A DNA stretch of 64,000 nt, from contig NZ_CP136423.1 in assembly GCF_034356035.1 (NCBI RefSeq), positions 2,232,001 through 2,296,000 on the forward strand, written 5' to 3'. Of this stretch, positions 55,064 to 63,418 are shown one piece after another. Position 1 is the stretch's first letter, and every line of letters begins with the position of its first letter. Both the position numbers and the translations under genes were made by a program. Source of the stretch: Blautia hydrogenotrophica DSM 10507 (GTDB lineage Bacteria > Bacillota > Clostridia > Lachnospirales > Lachnospiraceae). The notes under the pieces were generated by a model, which did no database searches, had not been told where the DNA came from, and saw nothing but the letters and a program-made list of their open reading frames with translations.

Positions 55064-55939
55064 TCACTCTTTCGCTCCGTCAGGATAAGTGTAAAAAGTG
55101 TGTACACCATGTTCAAATAATTTTTTCAGATCTCGTTCAAACCAGTCTACATTCTCTTTCGCAGCTTGATCTTTTGCCACAAAGAACAATGCTCCCTGGG
55201 AGTAATCGGTTCCTTCCAAAGCCTGCCGCACAGCATCCTCTGTCTCCGGCGATATCTCTACAGTCCCGATTCTGCCGTCATAAGTTGGTGAAAACTGGTA
55301 TCCGCCCTCTGTATCCCAGACCACCTCTGTCACGCTATCTGGAAATTGCGGGCTCTCCACACGGTTCATAATCACATTTGCCACCATAATTCTGCCCTTG
55401 ATGTCTTCTCCTCCTGCCTCTGCCTCCACAATGTGAAGCAGCGTATCATAATCCGTGTCGCTCATCATTTTCGGAGCCGCTGCCATTGTCATGGACTGAC
55501 TGTTCAAATTCTCCGCAGCACTCTGTGCAAACGCACTCATGTCCACTTTCTGAGTTTCATTGTGAATTTTACTTAGCCTTTGCCCAACAATTACTTCTTC
55601 ACAGGATGTGCCAATTCTGGCAACTGCGTCCGGCTGATATTCTGACTCCCAGACTCCACTGATCACACCTGCCAGACCACTGGGCATCACATTCTGCTGG
55701 ACATTCACAGCCTGTCTCTCCTCGGCCGCATAAACCTTACTGTGGTTCACCCCCATAAAAATCCTGCATCCTGCAACTACAGCCAAAGCCACAATCACAC
55801 AACTACATATGACCGCAAATCCGTGAGGATATCTTCTTTTCCATTTCCGCAAAAAGCAGTACAGCTCATTCAGCAAAATTCTAACTGCTCTTTTGAAAAG
55901 GCAAATTTTTCGCTTTCGCTGACTTCTCTTCCCCTTCAT
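55064..55939 (-). CDS. SleB/CwlJ-family cell wall hydrolase
   Basis: A 291-residue protein with a basic cytoplasmic N-terminus, one membrane anchor (FAVICSCVIVALAVVAGCRIF, about 39-59), a linker, and a C-terminal hydrolase_2 domain (about 160-285): LLHIVEAEAGGEDIKGRIMVANVIMNRV. The Glu in EAEAG is the predicted catalytic residue. Family members cut spore cortex or vegetative peptidoglycan. Own consensus promoter 55997-56025. Confidence 0.9.
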   Translation of the reverse strand: MKGKRSQRKRKICLFKRAVRILLNELYCFLRKWKRRYPHGFAVICSCVIVALAVVAGCRIFMGVNHSKVYAAEERQAVNVQQNVMPSGLAGVISGVWESEYQPDAVARIGTSCEEVIVGQRLSKIHNETQKVDMSAFAQSAAENLNSQSMTMAAAPKMMSDTDYDTLLHIVEAEAGGEDIKGRIMVANVIMNRVESPQFPDSVTEVVWDTEGGYQFSPTYDGRIGTVEISPETEDAVRQALEGTDYSQGALFFVAKDQAAKENVDWFERDLKKLFEHGVHTFYTYPDGAKE

Positions 55940-55996
55940 AATGAAATCCTTTCTTATGCTTAAAGTTTCTGTAACATTTCTGAAACATATAAGAAA

Positions 55997-56025
55997 ATTA
56001 TATTCAATATTTGAGGATTCGTCAA
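55997..56025 (-). promoter_or_regulatory. Promoter of the SleB-type gene
   Basis: Minus strand TTGACG, 17-nt spacer, TATAAT. Confidence 0.8.
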
Positions 56026-56105
56026 GCGATTTTCGCTTTTTTTAGTTGGATTTCCTATTTTTTTCTCGACACACCCTGTAACTTTTTGTAACAATTAACC
56101 GAAAA

Positions 56106-57761
56106 TCAACGATTGTTAATCGCTGTAACCAGCGCGTCAATAGAGGCACGGATAATATCCTGATCTACACCTGCTCCCCAGGACAGGCCCCCGTCTGGCT
56201 TGCGGATTCCCACATAAGCAATCGCTCTTGAACTAGAGCTCTGTTCCAATGCGTGCTCCTGGTAAGTAATTAGATCGTATTTCATGCCATACGCTTTTTT
56301 CAGAGCATTGCTGACTGCATTGAGACGACCATTTCCTTTTGCCTCTGTCACAATTTTCTTTCCTTTAAATGTGGAAGTCACCTGAGTCGTGATACCCTCA
56401 CCAGTCTGTTGGAAGTGTACTTCATTGATGCTCAGAGGCTTCACCACATTCTCAAAATTCTTCTTGAACAGTTCAAAGATCTCTTCCGGCATCAGTTCTT
56501 TATGCACATGATCTGATACACCCTTTGCCACATATCCCATCGCTTCTCTCATCTTTGCAGGCAGATTCAAGCCATACTTGGTCTCCAGGATGTAGCCTAC
56601 GCCACCTTTTCCAGACTGACTGTTGATTCGGATGACATCCGCGTCGTAATTTCTTCCGATATCCGTCGGATCAATGGGAAGATAAGGAACCGTCCAATGA
56701 TCCGGGTCACGCTCATCCCGATAATGCATCCCCTTCGCGATCGCATCCTGATGAGAACCAGAAAAAGCTGCAAATACCAGCGCACCGCTGTATGGACTTC
56801 TCTCATCTATATTCATTCCTGTATACTCTTCATATTTTTCACAGATTTCCGGCATATCCGAGAAATCCAATTCAGGATCCACTCCCTGGGAATACATATT
56901 CATGGCCAGAGTTACAATATCCACATTTCCTGTGCGCTCTCCATTTCCAAACAAAGTACCCTCGATACGGTCAGCTCCCGCCAAAATTCCCATCTCTGCG
57001 TCTGCTACGCCGCAGCCCCGGTCATTGTGAGGATGAAGAGAGACCAAAACATTCTCTCTATACCGCATATGTTTACACATGTACTCTATCTGACTCGCAT
57101 AGACATGGGGCATCGAATGCTGTACCGTAACCGGCAGGTTGATAATCGCCTTCTTATCTTCTGTCGGATTCCACACATCTAAAACGGCATTACACACCTC
57201 CAAAGCGTACTCGGGCTCTGTCCCAGTGAAACTCTCCGGACTGTACTCAAACAGAAAATTCCCCTCCGTCTCCGAGGCCAACCGTTTTAAAAGAATTGCG
57301 CCATCCACGGCCAGCTGTTTGATCTCTTCTTTTGATTTCTGAAATACCTGCTCCCGCTGTGACAGGGAAGTAGAATTATACAGATGGATGATTGCCCTTG
57401 GAGCACCCTTCACCGCCTCAAAAGTCTTCTTAATAATATGCTCTCTCGCCTGAGTCAATACTTGAATGGTCACATCCTCAGGAATTAGATTCTGATCAAT
57501 CAATGTGCGCAAAAAATTATACTCTGTCTCCGATGCCGCTGGAAAACCAACTTCTATCTCCTTAAAGCCAATTTTCACCAGCAGTTTGAAAAACTCTACT
57601 TTTTGTTCTAAACTCATCGGAATTACCAAAGCCTGGTTGCCATCTCTTAAATCCACGCTGCACCAGATCGGAGCTTTATCCACATACTCTTTCTCTGTCC
57701 AATCCATACATCTTTCCGGCGGCATAAAATACTGACGCCGATATTTGCCTGCATTCATCAT
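56106..57761 (-). CDS. leuA: 2-isopropylmalate synthase (long type)
   Basis: A 551-residue enzyme for the first leucine-specific step. DLRDGNQAL replaces the usual DGEQ-type motif and, with FFKLLVKIGFKEIEVGFPAAS and HPHNDRGCGVADAE (metal ligands), marks the LeuA2/yeast-like group. The C-terminal regulatory domain follows (about 430-550). Two ATGs in a row leave the start uncertain by one residue; AGGAGG lies upstream. The T-box at 58000-58265 should control it. Confidence 0.95.
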   Translation of the reverse strand: MMNAGKYRRQYFMPPERCMDWTEKEYVDKAPIWCSVDLRDGNQALVIPMSLEQKVEFFKLLVKIGFKEIEVGFPAASETEYNFLRTLIDQNLIPEDVTIQVLTQAREHIIKKTFEAVKGAPRAIIHLYNSTSLSQREQVFQKSKEEIKQLAVDGAILLKRLASETEGNFLFEYSPESFTGTEPEYALEVCNAVLDVWNPTEDKKAIINLPVTVQHSMPHVYASQIEYMCKHMRYRENVLVSLHPHNDRGCGVADAEMGILAGADRIEGTLFGNGERTGNVDIVTLAMNMYSQGVDPELDFSDMPEICEKYEEYTGMNIDERSPYSGALVFAAFSGSHQDAIAKGMHYRDERDPDHWTVPYLPIDPTDIGRNYDADVIRINSQSGKGGVGYILETKYGLNLPAKMREAMGYVAKGVSDHVHKELMPEEIFELFKKNFENVVKPLSINEVHFQQTGEGITTQVTSTFKGKKIVTEAKGNGRLNAVSNALKKAYGMKYDLITYQEHALEQSSSSRAIAYVGIRKPDGGLSWGAGVDQDIIRASIDALVTAINNR

Positions 57762-57827
57762 CTTCCCAATCCTCCTAATTTTAAATAGTTTTTATTAAGC
57801 TGCCTTGGCATAAATCTCCTTTAACAG

Positions 57828-58008
57828 AACAAAATGGGCAATCTCACTTCAACTTCTCATCCCCTCAATCCTTGAGGGGTGCGTCCCACTTTGCACGCCG
57901 CTGCTAAACTACTTTGCGGTAAAATTCCTTATTGCAGCGTGTGCATCTTGCCCGGAGGTTTTTTATTTACTAGGAAATCCAAAGAAATTTCTCAATAAAT
58001 AAAAAAAC
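57828..58008 (+). repeat. Structured repeat, family S, D-subtype (copy H)
   Basis: CAAAATGGGCAATCTCACTT start, CCCCTCAATCCTTGAGGGG hairpin kept, third stem eroded (CGCCGCTGC...GCAGCG). The terminal hairpin AGGTTTTTTATTTACTAGG ... ATAAATAAAAAAACCT mirrors the leuA T-box terminator tail. Confidence 0.85.
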
Positions 58009-58265
58009 CTTTCGACTCTATCACAGCTTACACTGCAAGAGACGAAAGGCAAACAGCCTGCGCGGTACCACTCTTGTTTATGAATTTATTCATACACTCA
58101 GGGATACGGATTCTAAAAGAACCTTATATCCTTCCCTTTTAACGGCGGGACCCCGTCTGCGCCTACTCTCCCATTGAGATTTCAGGCAGCCGCTCCGAGG
58201 GCAGTTCCACACATCTCTTCCGCTGCTTTCCACCGACCAGCAGCTCTCTGTGCTCCGAAATCATA
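58000..58265 (-). promoter_or_regulatory. T-box leader of leuA
   Basis: Minus strand core AAGAGTGGTACCGCG, then a terminator (CCTTTCGTCTC / GAGTCGAAAGG) and TTTTTTTATT. Upstream the Stem I region GAGCTGCTGGTCGGTGGAAAG is present. A CTC at 58197-58199 (in GCCCTCGGAG) is a candidate leucine specifier. Confidence 0.9.
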
Positions 58266-58362
58266 TGTACTCTTCCTCATCAACGCATTTTACTTATATT
58301 GTTGAGAATAAGCTTACCATTCTCAAATATTTTTGTCAATCCTTTTTTCCTCCTCTCATATT

Positions 58363-58418
58363 AATAGACACAGTATTCATTATTGTTTATTGTGTCTATT
58401 ATAGAAATGTGATAGTAT
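58363..58418 (+). promoter_or_regulatory. Operator palindrome and promoter of the YhgE operon
   Basis: Perfect 10-bp arms AATAGACACA (58363-58372) and TGTGTCTATT (58391-58400), 18 nt apart. A possible promoter TTGTGT (58390-58395), 17-nt spacer, TAGTAT (58413-58418) overlaps the right arm, so a bound repressor would block -35. No regulator gene is adjacent within the window. Confidence 0.6.
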
Positions 58419-58451
58419 TTGATCAAAATTCAAAGGAGGTTCACAGTCCAA

Positions 58452-60617
58452 ATGAAAACGATTTTTCAAATCTTTTCAAGGGATGTCAAACGCTTATCAC
58501 ACAATTTTGTTGCCGTCATCGTCATCATTGGAATCAGCATTATTCCAGCTCTCTACGCCTGGTTTAACATTGCTGCCAATTTCGATCCATACAGCAATAC
58601 CAGCGGCATCAAAGTGGCTGTCTCAAATAAAGACAAAGGTTACAACAGTAGCTTCATAACCTTGAACGCCGGAGAAGAAATCATTCAAAACTTGCAGAAA
58701 GACAGCCAATTAGGCTGGACTTTCACAGATGAAAATACAGCCATAAATGGAGTTCGCTCAGGAAAATACTATTCTGCCATTATCATTCCGGAAGATTTTA
58801 GCAGTAATATGGCATCCATTCTCTCTGGAGAAATTCAAAGCCCCAAGATACAATACTACGTCAACGAAAAGAAAAATGCGATTGCACCTAAGATCACAAA
58901 CACAGGAGCAGATACCCTACAAACCCAGGTAAACAGCACCTTCTCAGAAATTGTCGCCCGCACAGTATCCGATACTTTAAATTCTACAGCAGACAACCTG
59001 TCTAGGAACACAGGCTCCCTCTCCGGTTCAATCACTACTGCTTTACAGGAAACGCAACAAAATCTCCTGGATTACCAGACAGCGATTCAAGATTTTCAGC
59101 TTCTCTGTGAAAATGCAAACGAGAATGTTGATAGTCAAAGACAGGTTCTGGTCGAAGCTAGAACAGTCCTTTCCTCTGGAAAAGAAGCTGTCTCAAATAC
59201 ACAGAGCCTTTTGAAAGACAGCCGCAGCGCTACCGCTTCTCTTACCGGAACCCTTGGCGCTTCCGTGGAACAAAGCAGCTCATTGCTCGGAAGGCTGTCC
59301 CAGACCTCCTCCTCTGCACTCTCCCAGTTGGAAAGCGGCTCCATGTCTGCTGCCGGAAAGGCCGAGAATATTCTAGCTTCCGTTCAAAGCCTCCTGGATA
59401 TCAATCAAGAATGTATCAACCTACTAGAACAGCTAAACAGCAGTCTTCCTATCCCTCTGGATTCTATCGACACTCTTCTGGAGGAATTCTCCGCCCAGGC
59501 TGAACGTCAACAAGGTATCTTAGACAATCTCACAGAGACCTGTCTGGCAGTCGAGACAACTGCCCAGACTTCCAAGGAGACACGGGAAAAGCTTTCTTCT
59601 CTTGCCAGCGAAGGCCAAAGCAAAATAGAAGAACTGCATTCCACCCTTCAGGAAAACCTCAGCCCTCAACTAAACAATACTTTGGACAATTTTAATCTGA
59701 CTGCCGGAAATCTGACTGGAATTTTGACAGCCTCCGAAACTTCTCTGAACAGCCTGCCCGCTGTTCTGGATGAGATGCAGGACAGCCTTGCCAGTATCAG
59801 TGAAGCAATGGCTGATACCTCCCAAGTTCTCGCCTCGGCAAAAGAACACTTGGAAAAAATCGAGACTGAAATTACTACTGCTAGCAGCAGCGAACTTTAC
59901 CAGAAACTTTTGTCAGCACTCACTTCCGACCCGGAACAGACAAGCGCTTTTATGTCCTCTCCGGTCCAGCTGGAGAAGAAAACTTACTACGAAATAGACA
60001 CTTATGGTTCAGCAATGGCTGCTTTTTATACCAACCTGGCTATCTGGGTCGGCGGCATTGTACTGATCGCCATCCTCAAATTCGAAGTAAAGCCCGAAAA
60101 AGGACAGCCTCGCATTTCTCCCACAGCTGCATACTTCGGAAGATATCTGCTTTTTATGGCGATAGGCCTTTTACAAGCTTTTATCATCTGTTTGGGAGAC
60201 TTATATCTCATCCATATTCAATGCCAGGCCCCTGTCCTGTTCGTCTTTGCGGGGCTCGTATGCTCCTTCATCTACGTAAACATCATATACGCGCTGTCCA
60301 TCACCTGGAAGCATATCGGCAAAGCAATGGCTGTACTGCTGCTCGTAATTCAGATTCCCGGCTCAGCCGGTTCATACCCTATCGAAGTCACTCCGGCTTT
60401 TTTCCAGTATCTGCATCCATTTTTGCCGTTTACCTATGGGGTCAACGCCATGCGCGAGACCATCGGCGGTATCTACCAAAACGCTTACGCGCAAAACCTG
60501 CTGCACCTGCTTTGTTTTCTCCCCATAGCCCTTTTTATCGGACTAATCTTGAGAAAACCACTGCTGTCACTGAACAGTTTTTTCGACCGCAGGCTCTCTG
60601 AGACTCATCTTATGTAA
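58452..60617 (+). CDS. YhgE/Pip-type membrane protein (paralogue 1)
   Basis: A 721-residue protein of the YhgE/Pip family. N-terminal membrane segment in VIVIIGISIIPALYAWFNIAANFDPY, then a ~480-residue, largely helical extracytoplasmic region with LDxL/Ser-rich heptad pattern, and five to six C-terminal membrane segments (about 525-715). YhgE/Pip resembles ABC-2-type permeases; members act in phage infection and type VII secretion (EsaA/YueB relatives). Start at MKTIFQIFSRD with AAAGGAGG upstream. Followed by a small membrane gene and a second paralogue. Confidence 0.88.
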   Translation: MKTIFQIFSRDVKRLSHNFVAVIVIIGISIIPALYAWFNIAANFDPYSNTSGIKVAVSNKDKGYNSSFITLNAGEEIIQNLQKDSQLGWTFTDENTAINGVRSGKYYSAIIIPEDFSSNMASILSGEIQSPKIQYYVNEKKNAIAPKITNTGADTLQTQVNSTFSEIVARTVSDTLNSTADNLSRNTGSLSGSITTALQETQQNLLDYQTAIQDFQLLCENANENVDSQRQVLVEARTVLSSGKEAVSNTQSLLKDSRSATASLTGTLGASVEQSSSLLGRLSQTSSSALSQLESGSMSAAGKAENILASVQSLLDINQECINLLEQLNSSLPIPLDSIDTLLEEFSAQAERQQGILDNLTETCLAVETTAQTSKETREKLSSLASEGQSKIEELHSTLQENLSPQLNNTLDNFNLTAGNLTGILTASETSLNSLPAVLDEMQDSLASISEAMADTSQVLASAKEHLEKIETEITTASSSELYQKLLSALTSDPEQTSAFMSSPVQLEKKTYYEIDTYGSAMAAFYTNLAIWVGGIVLIAILKFEVKPEKGQPRISPTAAYFGRYLLFMAIGLLQAFIICLGDLYLIHIQCQAPVLFVFAGLVCSFIYVNIIYALSITWKHIGKAMAVLLLVIQIPGSAGSYPIEVTPAFFQYLHPFLPFTYGVNAMRETIGGIYQNAYAQNLLHLLCFLPIALFIGLILRKPLLSLNSFFDRRLSETHLM

Positions 60618-60647
60618 ATTGTCATACTACGTTTTGGAGGAACTAAA

Positions 60648-61172
60648 ATGAAGGATTTCATAAATTATGTAAATGACTATTTTGAACGTACTTACAGTGG
60701 AGATACCCGCTTACCCGGATTTCAGGAATCCAAAAACGCTCTGTTAGAACGCCTGGACTGCCTGTACCGCAAAGAGCTACTAGAAGGCCACTCCCACGAA
60801 GAAGCCGCCTGTCACGCACTGATCAGGATTGGTATGAACCAACTGGTGGAAAACGAAACATGGAACTATACCCTAAACCGGAAGGCCCTAAAATTTGAGA
60901 GATATTACCCTAAGCTGATTCGAATCGGACTGTGGGCCATTTTTCTTATTCCACTGGTTTTTCTCTGTCTGATGTTCAGCATGAATTCTAAGCTTGTCTA
61001 CCTGACCTTATGGATTATATCCATCATACTCATCGCCGCCTTTCTGATCGTAATCGACTACATTCACGACCGGCTAAATTCAAGCGGCCCTAATGCTGGA
61101 CCCCAGCATACGAACAACATTGTAGAAACTGCTACTTCTGAGGAGGAACCCCATCATGCGGACCATATTTAA
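60648..61172 (+). CDS. Small two-span membrane protein in the YhgE operon
   Basis: A 174-residue protein. The N-terminal ~85 residues are soluble and helical (FINYVNDYFERTYSGDTRLPGF..., an SHEEAACHALIRIG stretch that resembles the N-terminal region of DUF1700/permease-associated proteins). Two membrane segments follow (about 95-115 and 120-142) and a hydrophilic His-rich tail. I cannot name it. GGAGG upstream; overlaps the next YhgE gene by 17 nt, so the products are likely made together. Confidence 0.75.
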   Translation: MKDFINYVNDYFERTYSGDTRLPGFQESKNALLERLDCLYRKELLEGHSHEEAACHALIRIGMNQLVENETWNYTLNRKALKFERYYPKLIRIGLWAIFLIPLVFLCLMFSMNSKLVYLTLWIISIILIAAFLIVIDYIHDRLNSSGPNAGPQHTNNIVETATSEEEPHHADHI

Positions 61173-63342
61173 AATATTCATCAGAGATCTAAAACGCATC
61201 CGAAAAAATGTGATTGCCATCATCGTGATGGTCGGCATTATCATAGTCCCTGCCTGCTATGCCTGGTTTAATATCGCTGCAAACTGGGACCCCTACGGTA
61301 ACACGGAAGGATTAACTGTAGCAGTCGCCAACGCTGATGCTGGATATGACAGCAATATCGTCCAGCTAAATCTCAATCTCGGTGAACAGATCGTTCACTC
61401 TTTAAAAGAAAATGATCAGATCGGCTGGAAATTCACTTCTGTAAAAAACGCCAAAAATGGGGTGAAATCCGGCAAATACTATGCTGCCATTGTCATACCA
61501 GAAGATTTTTCTCAAAAACTACTCAGCGTCTTTACTAAGGACGCCAACAACGCAAAATTGGAATATTACATAAATGAAAAAGAAAATGCAATTGCTCCGA
61601 AAATCACGGACAAAGGTGCAGACGCCGTCCAACAACAAATCAACGAAACTTTCACCCAGACAGTTGCAAAAGCTGCCTCAGGAGCATTGGAAATCTTAAC
61701 TGAAAATCTGGATGGTGAGACAAGTAAGGAATTCCTCTCTAAACTAACCGATTCCCTGGACACTGCTGCCGGCGATCTAGAAACCCTCCAAAGCACAGTG
61801 ACTGCTTTCTCCCATATGGCTGGAACGTTAGATTCTCTCTTAGTCTCTGCCCAGACAACGCTCCCTACCATCGGGCAAGTCAGCGAAGAAGGAAAGGCAG
61901 CTCTGGAAAATGCCTCTTTCCTGGACAGTGCCCAGGCCTCTATGGAGCTGGTCTCAGACACCCTCTCTAGCGTGGCAGAGCAAAGTGGTCACTTCTCTGA
62001 TTCTGTTCTGACCGCTGTCAACACCGCATTGGATACCATAGATTCTGACAGCAGCCTGGCCGCCGAACATTTCAGCGATATCTCTGAGGATATCCAGGCA
62101 GATACCGAAAAGCTGGCAGAATATCAGACCGCCTTAAGACAATTGAAAGTTGAATTGGAAGCCTTGCCTCTGCCTCCGGATACTTCTCTGATTGACTCTA
62201 TGATCGCAAAGCTTCAGCAGGCAATCGACAGGGAAAATTCTCTGTCTCAGAGGCTGACTGATCTCTCAACTTCTGTCTTAGACGGAGCTGAAATCTCTTC
62301 CCAGACCAGAAAAGATCTTCAGGCGCTAATACAAAATACCAACAGCGATCTAAGCGATGTGAAAGAAGACTATCACAACACCATTCAGCCCCAGTTGGAC
62401 GAGCTTTCAACCTCTATCCAGACTGCCTCTGATAATCTGTCTTCCATCCTAAACCGCACTGGTGAAAATTTCACTCAACTAAGTGACCTGCTGGTCAATG
62501 CCGATTCCTCCCTGTCCGATGCCCAGGCTGCTCTAGAACAGACTGGCTCACTCCTGTCCCATACCCAAGAACAGATCGAAAACACACTGACCAAGCTTCA
62601 AAGGGCACAGAACGAAAACCCTGATTCGACAGTCTCAGAGCTGTTAAAGACAAGTCCTTCCACAATGGGTACTTTTTTGGCTTCTCCGGTTCAGCTAGAT
62701 ACCCACCGGCTCTATCCCATAGAAAACTACGGCTCTGCCATGGCCTGTTTTTATTCCAGCCTGGCATTCTGGGTAGGTGGCGTCGTCATGGTCGCCCTCC
62801 TGAAAGTGGAGGTGGACGAGGACGAGACTCTGAAAAATCTAAAGCCTTTTCAGAAATACCTAGGCCGCTACCTGATATTTTTACTGGCAGGCCTACTTCA
62901 AGCAACCATCATCTGTATGGGCGACCTCTGGTTCCTGGAAATTCAATGCCTTCATCCCTTCTATTTTCTGTTGGCAGGTTGGATTTCCAGCTTTGTCTAC
63001 GTCAACATCATCTACACTCTCACCGTATCCTTCGGCGATATCGGCAAGGCGATCTGCGTCATCCTCCTTGTCATCCAGATTGCCGCCTCGGGCGGTCTTT
63101 TTCCCATCGAGGTGGAGCCTGCATTCTTTCAGAACGTCTACCCTGCCCTACCATTTACTTACAGTGTCAACGCACTGCGTGAATGTGTGGCCGGAATTTA
63201 CCAAAACAGCTATTGGCTCGACCTTGGCAAGCTAATGATCTACTATCTTCTCGCTCTGGCCTTGGGACTTATCTTCCGCCGCCCTCTGATCAAAGCTATG
63301 GCAAAGTTTAATCAAAAATTGGAGAGCACTCAGGTTATGTAA
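61156..63342 (+). CDS. YhgE/Pip-type membrane protein (paralogue 2)
   Basis: A 728-residue protein with the same plan as paralogue 1: N-terminal MVGIIIVPACYAWFNIAANWDPYGN, long coiled-coil-rich middle, and a C-terminal block of five membrane segments with YGSAMACFYSSLAFWVGGVVM and the final LPFTYSVNALRECVAGIYQ. The paralogues are clearly related over their whole length, indicating a tandem duplication, with sequences diverged most in the middle. Start preceded by GAGGAGG. Confidence 0.88.
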   Translation: MRTIFKIFIRDLKRIRKNVIAIIVMVGIIIVPACYAWFNIAANWDPYGNTEGLTVAVANADAGYDSNIVQLNLNLGEQIVHSLKENDQIGWKFTSVKNAKNGVKSGKYYAAIVIPEDFSQKLLSVFTKDANNAKLEYYINEKENAIAPKITDKGADAVQQQINETFTQTVAKAASGALEILTENLDGETSKEFLSKLTDSLDTAAGDLETLQSTVTAFSHMAGTLDSLLVSAQTTLPTIGQVSEEGKAALENASFLDSAQASMELVSDTLSSVAEQSGHFSDSVLTAVNTALDTIDSDSSLAAEHFSDISEDIQADTEKLAEYQTALRQLKVELEALPLPPDTSLIDSMIAKLQQAIDRENSLSQRLTDLSTSVLDGAEISSQTRKDLQALIQNTNSDLSDVKEDYHNTIQPQLDELSTSIQTASDNLSSILNRTGENFTQLSDLLVNADSSLSDAQAALEQTGSLLSHTQEQIENTLTKLQRAQNENPDSTVSELLKTSPSTMGTFLASPVQLDTHRLYPIENYGSAMACFYSSLAFWVGGVVMVALLKVEVDEDETLKNLKPFQKYLGRYLIFLLAGLLQATIICMGDLWFLEIQCLHPFYFLLAGWISSFVYVNIIYTLTVSFGDIGKAICVILLVIQIAASGGLFPIEVEPAFFQNVYPALPFTYSVNALRECVAGIYQNSYWLDLGKLMIYYLLALALGLIFRRPLIKAMAKFNQKLESTQVM

Positions 63343-63358
63343 GGACTCCCTTTTCCTG

Positions 63359-63388
63359 TTGTCTTTTAAGAGACAGACATGGTATAAT
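63359..63388 (+). promoter_or_regulatory. Promoter of the metallo-beta-lactamase-fold gene
   Basis: TTGTCT, 18-nt spacer, TATAAT, about 30 nt upstream of the start codon. Confidence 0.65.
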
Positions 63389-63418
63389 GAATGGTAAATT
63401 AAGAAAAGGGGACCACTA

